Source: Thermoanaerobaculum sp. (GTDB lineage: Bacteria > Acidobacteriota > Thermoanaerobaculia > Multivoradales > UBA5704). Taken from it: 64,000 bases of DNA. The number at the start of each line of letters is the position of its first letter. Position 1 is the first letter of the stretch. The stretch spans positions 34,836 through 98,835 of the forward strand of contig JAJKHS010000056.1 in NCBI GenBank assembly GCA_021154885.1. The letters are read 5' to 3'. A model generated the notes under the pieces. That model did not search any database and was not told the origin of the DNA. It was given only the letters and a program-made list of their open reading frames with translations. Below, piece by piece: positions 47,169-55,402 of this stretch. Both the position numbers and the translations under genes were made by a program.

Positions 47169-47749
47169 ATCTCCCGCCGGCCGGCCAGCGACCGCCCGAG
47201 CGTCACCTCGTCGGTGTACTCGATGTCGCCGCCCACCGGCATGCCGAAGGCGAGGCGGGTGACCCTCACCCCTCGGGGCTTCAGCAGGCGGGCGAGGTAG
47301 AGAGCGGTCGCCTCCCCCTCGACGTTGGGATTGGTGGCGAGGACGATCTCCTCGATCCCCTCCAGCCGCTCCAGGAGCCCGGGGATGGCCAGGCGGTCGG
47401 GGCCGATGCCGCGGTGAGGCGAGAGGGCGCCCATCAGCACGTGATAGAGGCCGTGGTACTCGCCCGTGCGCTCGATGGGCTCGAGGTTGAAGGCCTCCTC
47501 GATGACGCAGATGCGGGCGCGGTCCCGCCGCGGATCGGAGCAGTACCGGCAGGGATCGACGGCGGTGATGGAGTTGCAGACCGAGCAGTGGAAGAGCTTG
47601 GCCTTGATCTCCACGATGGCCTCGGCCAGCGCCTCGGCCTCCGCGGCGGGCACCTTGAGGAGGTAGTGGGCGAGCCGCGTCGCGGTCTTGGGGCCGATGC
47701 CCGGCAGCCGGGACAGCTCGCCGATCAGGCGGGCCAGGGGTTCGGACAT
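47165..47749 (-). CDS. recR: Recombination protein RecR
   Basis: A 194-residue protein. Helix-hairpin-helix LSRLPGIGPKTATRLAHYLL opens it. The four-cysteine zinc finger is CSVCNSITAVDPCRYC. The Toprim domain has ICVIEEAFNLEPIERTGEYHGLYHVL. It acts with RecF and RecO in gap repair. The start codon is 17 bp after the ybaB stop, giving the usual dnaX-ybaB-recR order. Confidence 0.97.
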   Translation of the reverse strand: MSEPLARLIGELSRLPGIGPKTATRLAHYLLKVPAAEAEALAEAIVEIKAKLFHCSVCNSITAVDPCRYCSDPRRDRARICVIEEAFNLEPIERTGEYHGLYHVLMGALSPHRGIGPDRLAIPGLLERLEGIEEIVLATNPNVEGEATALYLARLLKPRGVRVTRLAFGMPVGGDIEYTDEVTLGRSLAGRREM

Positions 47750-47765
47750 CGGCTCCGGCGGGCCT

Positions 47766-48062
47766 CTAGAACAGCCCCGGCATGCTGGACATCATGGCCC
47801 CCGCCTTCCCCTGCATCGTCTCTTCGAGCTTCTTCCCCGCCTGGTTGACGGCGGCGACGATCAGGTCCTCCAGCATCGTGGGGTCCTTGGGGTCCATGAC
47901 CTCGGGGTCGATCTTCACCGAGACGAGCTGCTTGTGGCCGCTCAGCCGCACGGTCACCATGCCGCCGCCGACGCTGGTCTCGACGATCGTCTCGGCGAGC
48001 TCGCGCTGGAGGCGCTCCTGCATCTCCTGGGCCTGCTTCATCAACTGGCGCATGCTGCTCAT
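47766..48062 (-). CDS. ybaB: YbaB/EbfC family nucleoid-associated protein
   Basis: A 98-residue protein. It has MSSMRQLMKQAQEMQERLQREL, the long first helix, and VTVRLSGHKQLVSVKIDPEVM, the family core. It binds DNA as a dimer. ATG 48062 lies 5 bp after the dnaX stop, and recR follows. Confidence 0.93.
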   Translation of the reverse strand: MSSMRQLMKQAQEMQERLQRELAETIVETSVGGGMVTVRLSGHKQLVSVKIDPEVMDPKDPTMLEDLIVAAVNQAGKKLEETMQGKAGAMMSSMPGLF

Positions 48063-48066
48063 ATCG

Positions 48067-49764
48067 TCAATCCTCCGTGTAATTTCCGTGCTCTTCGACG
48101 ACTTCGACCCGGCTGCCCTGGAAGATCTCCAGGACGGCCTGGACGGCGGGCTCGACGCTCGGCGCCCGCGCCGGTTTCGCCTCCGCGGAGGCGGCCTGCG
48201 GCGCGGGGCGGCTCTCCCGGGCTTCGAGTCGCGTCCCCGGCCCCCAGACCGCTGCCGCCGCCTCCTCCAGGATCGCACGATTTGCCTCCAGCCGCGTGCG
48301 GAGGTAGCTGTCCCCGCTGGGGATCAGGATGGTGACCCTGCCGTCCTCGAAACGGATGTCCTCGGCCGCGTCCAGGAATCCGCCCAGGTTCGGCTTGCGC
48401 TTGGCCGCCTCCTCTTTGAAGGCGGTGAGCGGATCGCTCGACCGGCTCGGCGCGGGCTTCGCCGGGAGCACAGAAGGCGGCTCGGGCTGCGGCGCCGGAC
48501 GTGGCGGCGGTGTCGCGGCGCGGGGAGCGGGATCGGGGGCCGCGCTCCGGGGCGGCATTGTCGCGATTGTCGCGGGCGCCGATGCGGGCCGGGGCGCCGG
48601 GGCCGCCGGCCTTGACGCCGGAGCCGGAGCGGCTCCGGGCTGCCAGGTGCCGGCGAGGATCTCCTCGACCCGGATCAGCTTCGGCAGCTCGGCGGCGCGC
48701 AGCCAGGCGATCTCCACCGCCAGGGCACCGGTGTCGCTGCGCCGCACGATGTTCTCGCTGGTGAGGAGTTGGTTCAGCAGCCGCAGCAGGTTCTCGTAAC
48801 CGCTCGCCTTCGCCGTGGCGGCCAGGATCTGCGCCTCCTCGATCGGCAGATCCACCTGCTCGGGCGAGCCGCCCATGGCGAGGTGCAGGGCGTCGCGGGC
48901 GAAGGCCAGGAACTGCCCGTAGACGTGCCGCGGGTCCCACCCCTCCTCCTCCACCCGGCGCACGGCGGCGGCCACGGCCTGGGCATCGCCCGCCAGGATG
49001 CCCGCGAGGAGCGTCTGGAACAGGGCCGTGTCCAGCCCGCCCAGCAGCCGCACCGTGTCCTCGTCGGCGATCGACCCCGAGCCGAAGGTGGCGAGCTGGT
49101 CGAGCAGGGCGACCGAATCGCGCACGCTCCCCTCGCCGGCGCGGGCGATGAGCCGCAGCGCCGTGTCGCTCGCCTGGATCCCCTCGGCCGCGGTGATCGT
49201 GCGCAGGTAGGCGGCGAGGTTGTGCGAAGGCACCCGCCGGAAGTTGAACTCCTGGCAGCGCGACAGGATGGTGGCCGGCACGGCGTCGATTTCGGTGGTG
49301 GCGAAGATGAAGACCAGGTGCCGCGGCGGCTCCTCGACGATCTTCAGCAGGGCGTCGAAGGCCTGGCGGGAGAGGCGGTGGATCTCGTCCAGCACCACCA
49401 CCTTGTAGCGGTCGCGGGCCGGGCCGTACTTCAGGCTCTCGGTGAGCTCGCGGACCTGCTCCACCTTGGAGTAGGTGGCGGCGTCCACCTCGATGACGTC
49501 GAGGTCCGAGCCGCGGGTGATCTCGATGCAGGACGTGCACTCGTTGCAGGGATCGGCGGCGGGGCCGCGCTCGCAGTTGAGCGCCTTGGCGAGGACGCGC
49601 GCGGCCGTCGTCTTGCCGACGCCGCGGATGCCCGAGAAGAGGTACGCCTGCGCGATCCTCCCCTCCTGCAACGCATTGCGCAGAGCAGTGACGATCGATT
49701 CCTGGCCGACGAGGCTGGAAAAGTTCTGCGGGCGCCACTTGCGCGCGAGGACTTGATACGCCAT
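48067..49764 (-). CDS. dnaX: DNA polymerase III tau/gamma subunit
   Basis: A 565-residue clamp-loader ATPase. Walker A is GIRGVGKT at residues 45-52, and the zinc cysteines are C64, C73, C76, C79. DEIH in VVLDEIHRLSR and the sensor TTEIDAVPATIL are present. The Pro/Ala-rich linker (AAPAPASRPAAPAPRPA and onward) leads to a tau-like C-terminus. ATG 49764 (MAYQVLARKW) is the usual start. The SRP RNA gene lies immediately upstream. Confidence 0.96.
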   Translation of the reverse strand: MAYQVLARKWRPQNFSSLVGQESIVTALRNALQEGRIAQAYLFSGIRGVGKTTAARVLAKALNCERGPAADPCNECTSCIEITRGSDLDVIEVDAATYSKVEQVRELTESLKYGPARDRYKVVVLDEIHRLSRQAFDALLKIVEEPPRHLVFIFATTEIDAVPATILSRCQEFNFRRVPSHNLAAYLRTITAAEGIQASDTALRLIARAGEGSVRDSVALLDQLATFGSGSIADEDTVRLLGGLDTALFQTLLAGILAGDAQAVAAAVRRVEEEGWDPRHVYGQFLAFARDALHLAMGGSPEQVDLPIEEAQILAATAKASGYENLLRLLNQLLTSENIVRRSDTGALAVEIAWLRAAELPKLIRVEEILAGTWQPGAAPAPASRPAAPAPRPASAPATIATMPPRSAAPDPAPRAATPPPRPAPQPEPPSVLPAKPAPSRSSDPLTAFKEEAAKRKPNLGGFLDAAEDIRFEDGRVTILIPSGDSYLRTRLEANRAILEEAAAAVWGPGTRLEARESRPAPQAASAEAKPARAPSVEPAVQAVLEIFQGSRVEVVEEHGNYTED

Positions 49765-49774
49765 GGCTTTATGG

Positions 49775-49905
49775 GCAGTGGTCAACGAAGGGTTCCGGTG
49801 AATCTGCGGCACTCGACCGGATACCTTATCGCTGCTCCCTTCCGGGCCTGACGAGGTTCGGTAACGGCCGATGCACAGGACCCGAACCCTTCGTGGGCCA
49901 CTGTC
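49775..49905 (-). ncRNA. ffs: Signal recognition particle RNA (4.5S-like, small bacterial type)
   Basis: On the minus strand the conserved apical segment GTCAGGCCCGGAAGGGAGCAGC's core (CCGGAAGG) is present near 49830-49855, the GGAA-type tetraloop domain bound by Ffh. The long stem closes with CGAAGGGTT (near the 5' end) pairing with AACCCTTCG (near the 3' end). It sits directly upstream of dnaX, a common location. Exact ends are estimated from the stem. Confidence 0.9.
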
Positions 49906-49914
49906 AGGCTCCCC

Positions 49915-49943
49915 ATGCTACGTCGTGAGGTCGGGGAAGTAAA
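49915..49943 (-). promoter_or_regulatory. Promoter of the SRP RNA gene
   Basis: Minus strand TTTACT (49938-49943), a 17-bp spacer and TAGCAT (49915-49920). Transcription would begin about 49908, right at the 5' end of the SRP stem. Confidence 0.55.
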
Positions 49944-50010
49944 GAACGCGACCCGGGCTCCGGGACCTGGAACAACAGACGGCGGCGGTCCGGCATTCCG
50001 GACCGGGGCT

Positions 50011-51279
50011 TCAGGAGTCACTATGGCCTCGGCGCTCCAGGCGCAGGACGGCGGCGATCTGCTGGATCAGCTCGAGGGTGGCCCGCTCCTCGGCGCACGC
50101 CTGCTGGAAGAGGAGCAGGGCGGCCATGGCCTCGCGGTGAACGTCCCGCGACTCGAAGACCGGCACGATCTCGGCGGCGATCCCCTTCAGCTCCTCCGTC
50201 CGGCCCTGCCCGGCGAGGAGCGCGGCGAGATCGAGTGAGACCAGGGCCGCGTCGTAGCTCTTTCCCATCTCCAGGAACTTCCCCTGGACCTCGCGATAGG
50301 CGGCCTCGGCTTCGTCGGTGCGCCCGAAGCCCTGGGCGAGCTCCCCCTCTGTCCAGCGGAGCCGCGCCCAGTCGACAGGACCAGCGATGCCGCCGTAGCT
50401 CGCGCGGACCGAGGGGAGAAGCCGCTCCGCCTCTTCGAGCCGAGACATCGGGACCAAGCAGCAGAGGAGGTCATGCCGGGCTAAGGCGAGGAGCCGCGGG
50501 TCCTGGATCTGGTTGACCTCTTCGCCTTGAAGAACTTGGATCGCTGCCTCGAGCTTTCCCCATTCCTTGAGTAGCTTTGCCTTTTTCAGGAGAGACTTCG
50601 TAAGCCCCGCGGGTGAAGAGGCGGTCCGGTACTGGTCGATCGTGTCTTCAATGAGCCTGTAGGCCTCCTGGAAACGACGCTGGTCCAACCTCAGAGACGC
50701 CTTCAGGCTCAGAATCTCCGCCTCGCCGGTGAGATTCCCTATGCCGCTCTGCCTAAAACACTCCTCCGCTCGGAGAAAAGCGTAGTCTGCGGCTTTCAGC
50801 TCGCCCATCACGCGGAGGGCATTCCCGAGATAGCCGTAGGCTCGCGCCCGCAGGTCGAGGACCCATCCGGGGTGGTAGGCCTCACCGAGGTGCCTGGCGA
50901 GCCGGATCGCGACAAGGGCCGTCTCCACGGCCCTGGCGGGATCCTCGAACACGGCCTCCCGCGTCTCCCTGAGGAGGTACTGGCAAAGCCCCCAGGTGTG
51001 CAGATCCTCGTTCTCATCGGCGAGGCGCATCTGCTCCTCGAAGGAACGGCCTTCGAGAAGACGAGCCAACTCAGGAGCCTGCCGAGTCTCGAACACGGCG
51101 ACCGTCTCGCTCCAGTGGCCAGACTCCTCCTGCAGGCGCCGGATCTCCTCCTCGTTGAGCCGGCAGACGGGGCAGCTCGCGGTCAGGTGAGGAGCCACCT
51201 CCCGCAGGACGTCCTCATGCTCCAACTCCCCGGCCAGCCAACGCGCCAGCGTCTCCAACGACGGATGACCCTCCCCCAC
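50011..51279 (-). CDS. Zinc-motif/TPR-repeat protein (cassette copy 2)
   Basis: About 422 residues. The head has HPSLETLARWLAGELEHED and an Hx4Cx2C motif (PHLTASCPVC), as in the paralogue at 256-1617. TPR-like repeats fill the rest (LRARAYGYLGNALRVMGELKAADYAFLRAEE). GTG 51279 is used, with GGAGA five bases before; the longer frame would lose resemblance. Both copies share the order small peptide then TPR gene. It is soluble, and its function is unknown. Confidence 0.75.
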   Translation of the reverse strand: MGEGHPSLETLARWLAGELEHEDVLREVAPHLTASCPVCRLNEEEIRRLQEESGHWSETVAVFETRQAPELARLLEGRSFEEQMRLADENEDLHTWGLCQYLLRETREAVFEDPARAVETALVAIRLARHLGEAYHPGWVLDLRARAYGYLGNALRVMGELKAADYAFLRAEECFRQSGIGNLTGEAEILSLKASLRLDQRRFQEAYRLIEDTIDQYRTASSPAGLTKSLLKKAKLLKEWGKLEAAIQVLQGEEVNQIQDPRLLALARHDLLCCLVPMSRLEEAERLLPSVRASYGGIAGPVDWARLRWTEGELAQGFGRTDEAEAAYREVQGKFLEMGKSYDAALVSLDLAALLAGQGRTEELKGIAAEIVPVFESRDVHREAMAALLLFQQACAEERATLELIQQIAAVLRLERRGHSDS

Positions 51280-51334
51280 GGCGTCTCCTTTCCCTCCGAA
51301 GAGAACCCGGACCCAGTGAAAAGACCGCTCATAG

Positions 51335-51340
51335 AGTATA
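51335..51340 (-). promoter_or_regulatory. -10-like box upstream of TPR copy 2
   Basis: Minus strand TATACT, about 56 bp before GTG 51279, preceded by a CCCGAA/TTCGGG inverted repeat (near 51343-51364). No good -35. Might allow the TPR gene its own transcription. Confidence 0.3.
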
Positions 51341-51426
51341 GTACCCGAAGAGAGGGATTTCGGGACACTCGCGGACAAAAAAAGGGGGACCCGTGAGCGG
51401 CAGCGGGCCCCGCGGGGGATTTCTGT

Positions 51427-51750
51427 CTAGCCGTTGGGATCAGGCATGGACCCATTGTCCCCATGCGTCAGCAGGCCGTCCGGATCAGGCATGGACCCGT
51501 TATCCCCAGGCGGTCCAGGAGGAGCGGTCGCGGTGGGCTGACCGTTGGGGTCGATCGTCATCCCGTTCTTCTCCCAGGTCGCATGGAAGAGGTGGGCCAG
51601 CCAGGCCCAGACGGACGAGCTCGGACCTTTGGCGGAGTGGTGAGGTGCCACGACCGGGTGCGGAAAGGCGTGGGCCGGACTGAGGGGAAGGACGAGCCCG
51701 GCGAGGAGGACGAGGACGGGAAGGCAGCGGCGCAGCCTGAGGCTGGGCAT
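51427..51750 (-). CDS. Small secreted peptide with IDPNGQ core and repeated DNGSMPDP tail
   Basis: A 107-residue protein. An N-terminal signal peptide (LPVLVLLAGLVLPLSPAHA) is clear and AAAGGAG precedes the ATG. The core WAWLAHLFHATWEKNGMTIDPNGQ is shared with the fragment at window start. The tail carries a duplicated motif, GDNGSMPDPDG then GDNGSMPDPNG. The TPR gene (GTG 51279) follows 148 bp later. Expected to be exported. It might be a secreted structural or signalling peptide, with no known family. Confidence 0.7.
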   Translation of the reverse strand: MPSLRLRRCLPVLVLLAGLVLPLSPAHAFPHPVVAPHHSAKGPSSSVWAWLAHLFHATWEKNGMTIDPNGQPTATAPPGPPGDNGSMPDPDGLLTHGDNGSMPDPNG

Positions 51751-52733
51751 GGTGCGGCTCCTTTGGGGGCGGGTCTCGGCCGACGGAAGCGCCGACGGAG
51801 CCCGCCGCCTCTATATAGAGGATGTACTGGCACGAGGAGAGAAGGACTTGGGGTGCACGTGCACGCTTCACTCTACCCTCTCCTTCGAGGAGGCCTCGCG
51901 AAGCTTGCTTCCCGCCTCGCGAGCCTTCCTCCGCGCCTCGCGAATTCTCGTGAGGCCCCGCGAAGCTTCCCTGCGGCCTCTCGAAGCCTGGACCCGGCCC
52001 CGCGAATTTTCGCAGCGGCCTCGCGAGGCCGTTACGAAACTTCGTGGGGCCAGGAGAAGACTCGCGGAGCGGAAGACAGGCTTGGCGAGCCTCGGAGCAG
52101 GGTTCGGCAGGGACAGCCGGTGCTCGTAGAGTCTTGAGCCGGCGCGTCCGGGCCTTGAGACGCCCCGCGTCGTTCTTGGGACGACCGGTTCAGGCCCCTT
52201 CTCTGCGCCACCCATCTTGCCACGCGATGCGGCGAGCGTGTCGAGCGGCGGATCAGAGCCGGATCTCTCCGCGCGAGCTTGCGGTGGTCCAGATCGTCTC
52301 TTCGGGCCCTCTGCTCAAGCTTTCCTGGCTTGGCGAAGCCTTGGGACGCCTCGTTGCAGGTCTGCCACGAGGCGGGCAGCCTTGGGGGGAGGTACGAGAA
52401 GCCCGGGGGCGCCTCGGCCAGGCTGGGATGAGGGCGCACCAGACTTGGGAGGAGCCGATTCAAGGCTGAGACCGGTTTTTTCAAGCGCCGTGCGAGGTCC
52501 GGCACGCTTGGCGCTGAACGGCCAGGGCCATGACGAAGAGATCCAGCGAGGCGGGGAGGTGAGCGGAGGACGAGAGGCCCCGAATCAATCTTGGGATCGG
52601 GGATTGCCCCGCCGTCGCCGATGCCTCGCTTGACATGAGTGTCCAGAAGACAGACAATCTTATTGCCCTGCACTCCGCGAAACCCCACGCTTTATGCGAG
52701 GGGCTCGTCCTCGGGACATAGCGGTTGTGGGGC
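51751..52733. other. 983-bp gene-free region with degenerate 21-bp repeats (locus B)
   Basis: No convincing gene. From about 51880 to 52120 there are imperfect 20-22-bp units with CCTCGCGAAGC, GCGAATTTTCGCAGCGG and similar forms, related to locus A at 2898-3113. The pattern then decays toward 52520. Several frames stay open with seven-residue repeats (ASRSLLP, ASRAFLR, ASRILVR and so on) but have no start signal or fixed frame. The remainder shows no clear motif. Confidence 0.6.
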
Positions 52734-53570
52734 CTATTCTTTGACTTTACCCCTTGGAACGCGACGCGACTCCCTCGGCACGAGCTCCCAGTGTCGGTAT
52801 CGGTGTCTCCAGAGGTTGGCTGGGTCTCCGTTGATCTCAGTTGAGATCCCAATGTTGAAGTCCGGCTGCATGGCCCGGATCCTCGCCAGAATCCGCAGGT
52901 AGAGCTTCTCCTTCGCGATAGTCCGTCCGGCTCGCCACTGTTCTCCTGGTGGGATTTTCTTATGGAAGTCGTTCAAGCGAAACTGCATCGCACCGAGCAC
53001 TACGTCAATACATTGGAGCAGGTTATGGTCGGCAACCGTAACCTCGGCAATCTGGTCGACGGGGAAGACAATTCTGGCCTTTCTAAACTGTGGCTGGTGT
53101 TCAAGTGCGGCGATGTAAGATCTGAACTGGGCCTTCTGATCCTTGGTTCCCGAGCGCCGATCCAGGTAGAAGCGCACGGAAACCGGGTTCCCATCGTCAT
53201 TCGAGTGCTGTAGACCGAAGGCGTGTTTCAGGAATCGGTAGTAAAGGAGGTAGTAGCGGTTCAGCGCTTTTTCGTCGGTCGGCTCCGTCAAGGTGTTTTT
53301 GGCGCGGTGCAGAAACATCACCCGGACCTTGATCAGGTCTTGCTCGACAAGGTCAAAGAACGTGTCCATCAATGCCACGTACTTGTTCAGGTACTGTGAT
53401 GTGACCTTCTGCCACTTCACCTTGCCGCCGAGACGCAGGTTCTCCTTTGCGGTCTTCAGCGCCTCCAGTACTGTCGGGAGATCTGGCGACCGAACCAGCA
53501 GCCCGCCATAGAAGTGGCCGAAATAGGGCCCCTTCTCCTCGGACTCATCCGCGTAGATGACGTACTGCAA
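52734..53570 (-). CDS. DUF3800 protein (RNase H-like fold)
   Basis: A 278-residue protein. It begins MQYVIYADESEEKGPYFG, with the conserved Asp-Glu pair of DUF3800. Later segments (VRFYLDRRSGTKDQ, VTVADHNLLQCIDVVLGAM) carry further acidic residues. Family members are often seen in mobile or defence regions and are thought to be nuclease-like, without biochemical proof here. It is a stand-alone gene between the repeat-rich region and tadA. Confidence 0.8.
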   Translation of the reverse strand: MQYVIYADESEEKGPYFGHFYGGLLVRSPDLPTVLEALKTAKENLRLGGKVKWQKVTSQYLNKYVALMDTFFDLVEQDLIKVRVMFLHRAKNTLTEPTDEKALNRYYLLYYRFLKHAFGLQHSNDDGNPVSVRFYLDRRSGTKDQKAQFRSYIAALEHQPQFRKARIVFPVDQIAEVTVADHNLLQCIDVVLGAMQFRLNDFHKKIPPGEQWRAGRTIAKEKLYLRILARIRAMQPDFNIGISTEINGDPANLWRHRYRHWELVPRESRRVPRGKVKE

Positions 53571-53794
53571 GGCGGTCTACCTCCGACTCGCTCGGGGCCG
53601 CTCGAGATCTCAGACGACGGCATGATTTCTGCGGAAGGGATAATGCGATGAGGTTCGGGTTTCGTCAAGAGATGTGAGAGACGTGAGGGTTCCGCCAGCG
53701 TGGAGGATCGTTTTGCGGGTCTGGTCGCGCGTCCCGCTTGGCGCTCAGCCCCTTCTCGGGTAACATACGCGTTCCGCTCGGGCGGGGGCTTGTC

Positions 53795-54265
53795 TTGGAG
53801 ACACAGGAAGATCGTCTCTGGATGTTGGAGGCCCTCGCCGAGGCGAGGCGCGCCGGCGAGTTGGGGGAGGTCCCCATCGGGGCGGTGGTGGTCCGGGAGG
53901 GGGAGGTCGTGGGACGGGGCCACAACCGCCGCGAGATCGACGGCGATCCGCTGGCGCATGCCGAGATCCTGGCCATCCGGGAGGCGGCGCGGCGGGTGGG
54001 CGGGTGGCGGCTGTCGGGTTGCACGATGTACGCGACCCTGGAGCCGTGCCCGATGTGCGCCGGGGCCCTCGTGAACAGCCGTATCGAACGGCTGGTCTAC
54101 GCGGCGCCCGATCCGAAGGCCGGCTACTGCGGCAGCTTGGGGAATATCGTCCAGGACCCGCGGCTGAATCACCGGCTGGAGGTGACGGCCGGCGTGCTGG
54201 AGGGCGAGAGCGCCGCGCTGTTGCGCGGCTTCTTTGCGTCGCTGCGGCAGAAGCCCTGGCGATAA
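53795..54265 (+). CDS. tadA: tRNA-specific adenosine deaminase TadA
   Basis: A 156-residue deaminase that makes inosine at the wobble base of tRNA-Arg. The zinc-binding set is PLAHAEIL (His, catalytic Glu) and EPCPMCAG (two Cys). GEVPIGAVVV opens the fold. The TTG at 53795 puts the start just before EDRLWMLEALAEAR, as in E. coli; ATG 53822 is possible. Two tRNA-Ser genes follow on the same strand. Confidence 0.92.
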   Translation: METQEDRLWMLEALAEARRAGELGEVPIGAVVVREGEVVGRGHNRREIDGDPLAHAEILAIREAARRVGGWRLSGCTMYATLEPCPMCAGALVNSRIERLVYAAPDPKAGYCGSLGNIVQDPRLNHRLEVTAGVLEGESAALLRGFFASLRQKPWR

Positions 54266-54291
54266 CGTTCTTTGCGTTCTTTGCAGAATTG

Positions 54292-54381
54292 GGAGAGATG
54301 TCCGAGTGGCTTAAGGAGCACGCTTGGAAAGCGTGTGTAGGGGAAACTCTACCGTGGGTTCGAATCCCACTCTCTCCGCCA
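54292..54381 (+). tRNA. tRNA-Ser (GGA)
   Basis: 90 nt including an encoded CCA. Acceptor GGAGAGA pairs with TCTCTCC, the anticodon loop TTGGAAA carries GGA, and a long variable arm (GTGTAGGGGAAACTCTAC) is typical for serine. The T-arm is GTGGGTTCGAATCCCAC. Confidence 0.97.
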
Positions 54382-54401
54382 CGGTCTCGAAAGAAAATAC
54401 C

Positions 54402-54491
54402 GGAGAGGTGCCAGAGCGGTCGAATGGGGCGGTCTCGAAAACCGTTGACCGGGCAACCGGTCCGTGGGTTCGAATCCCACCCTCTCCGCCA
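54402..54491 (+). tRNA. tRNA-Ser (CGA)
   Basis: 90 nt including CCA. Acceptor GGAGAGG pairs with CCTCTCC. The anticodon is CGA in CTCGAAA. The long variable arm is TGACCGGGCAACCGGTC. It lies 20 bp after the first tRNA-Ser, so both are likely one transcript. Confidence 0.97.
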
Positions 54492-54523
54492 TTCGCTGTC
54501 GTCTCGTGCGGAGCGGGCGGTCC

Positions 54524-54553
54524 TTGACGCCCGGGCTCCAGGTGATCTACTTT
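54524..54553 (+). promoter_or_regulatory. Probable rpmH promoter
   Basis: TTGACG (54524-54529), an 18-bp spacer and TACTTT (54548-54553). About 80 bp before the GTG of rpmH. Confidence 0.45.
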
Positions 54554-54640
54554 ACGGGTTTCGTTCGATGCGGCGGGCGGTCCTCGGAGGACCTGCGATC
54601 CCGCGACTCATGACTCATACTTGGAAGAAGGCGGTCCCAC

Positions 54641-54775
54641 GTGAAACGGACTTTTCAGCCCAACAATCGTCGCCGGAAGCGGACGCACGGATTCCTGGTG
54701 CGGATGCGCACCCGCCACGGCCAGGCAGTGATCGCCCGGCGGCGCCGGAAGGGACGCAAGCGCCTGAGCGTCTGA
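54641..54775 (+). CDS. rpmH: 50S ribosomal protein L34
   Basis: 44 residues, starting with GTG. It begins [18 protein letters not shown] and ends KGRKRLSV, the standard L34. ATG of rnpA overlaps the stop (TGATG). The start of the gene overlaps CCCACGTGAAACG, which resembles part of a parS site by chance or as a degenerate copy. Confidence 0.98.
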   Translation: MKRTFQPNNRRRKRTHGFLVRMRTRHGQAVIARRRRKGRKRLSV

Positions 54776-55149
54776 TGCCGGGCGCGCCGGGCCAGCGCCT
54801 GCCATCGGAGGAGAGGCTGCGGCGGCGGGCGGATTACCTGAGGTGTTACCGGACGGGACGCCGGCGGCACGGCTCGCTGGCGATCCTCTACTTCGTACCG
54901 AACCAGCTCGAGGGCCCGCGCCTCGGTATCACCGCCAGCCGCAAGGTGGGCAAGGCGGTCGTCCGCCACCGGCTCAAGCGCAGGATCAAAGAGATCTACC
55001 GGCGATGGCAGCACCGCAGCCAGCTCCCTGCCCTGGATTTGGTGGTCCACCTCAAGCCCGAGGCGGGGGGGAGCGACTTCCCGGCCCTGCGCACGGAGCT
55101 GCTGCGGCTGCTCTCCGGCCTGCGGGAGCGGCGGGGGCCGGCGGCGTGA
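54775..55149 (+). CDS. rnpA: Ribonuclease P protein component
   Basis: 124 residues. It has LAILYFVPNQLEGPRLGITASRKVGKAVVRHRLKRRIKEIYR, with the conserved RNA-binding RNR-like region (RHRLKRRIKE). It assists the RNase P RNA in tRNA 5' processing. The start overlaps the rpmH stop. Confidence 0.97.
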   Translation: MPGAPGQRLPSEERLRRRADYLRCYRTGRRRHGSLAILYFVPNQLEGPRLGITASRKVGKAVVRHRLKRRIKEIYRRWQHRSQLPALDLVVHLKPEAGGSDFPALRTELLRLLSGLRERRGPAA

Positions 55150-55352
55150 CCCGTCTCCTGGTGTACCTGCTCGGCGTCTACAAGCGCCGCCTCTCTCCCC
55201 TGCTCCCTCGCGCCTGCCGATTCACTCCGACCTGCTCGGAGTATGCTCGGCTGGCGCTTCTCAAATACGGCTTCTGGCGTGGGAGCCTGCGGGCTGCCGG
55301 CCGCCTCCTGCGCTGCCAGCCGTTTCATCCGGGCGGGATCGATCTGCCCTAG
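55146..55352 (+). CDS. yidD: Membrane protein insertion efficiency factor YidD
   Basis: 68 residues. It shows YKRRLSPLLPRACRFTPTCSEYARLALLKYG and CQPFHPGGIDLP, with the conserved cysteines. A GTG start overlaps the rnpA stop (GTGA). It helps YidC-dependent insertion. Confidence 0.95.
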   Translation: MTRLLVYLLGVYKRRLSPLLPRACRFTPTCSEYARLALLKYGFWRGSLRAAGRLLRCQPFHPGGIDLP

Positions 55353-55402
55353 AACGGGCCACTCCCCCTTACCGAGACCGACTCAAGAGGACCCAAACCT
55401 CC

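Noticed and set aside
54636..54651. Third parS site at the rpmH start (CCCACGTGAAACG)
   Set aside because: Only about 12 of 16 positions match and it overlaps conserved rpmH codons MKR, so it is not convincing.
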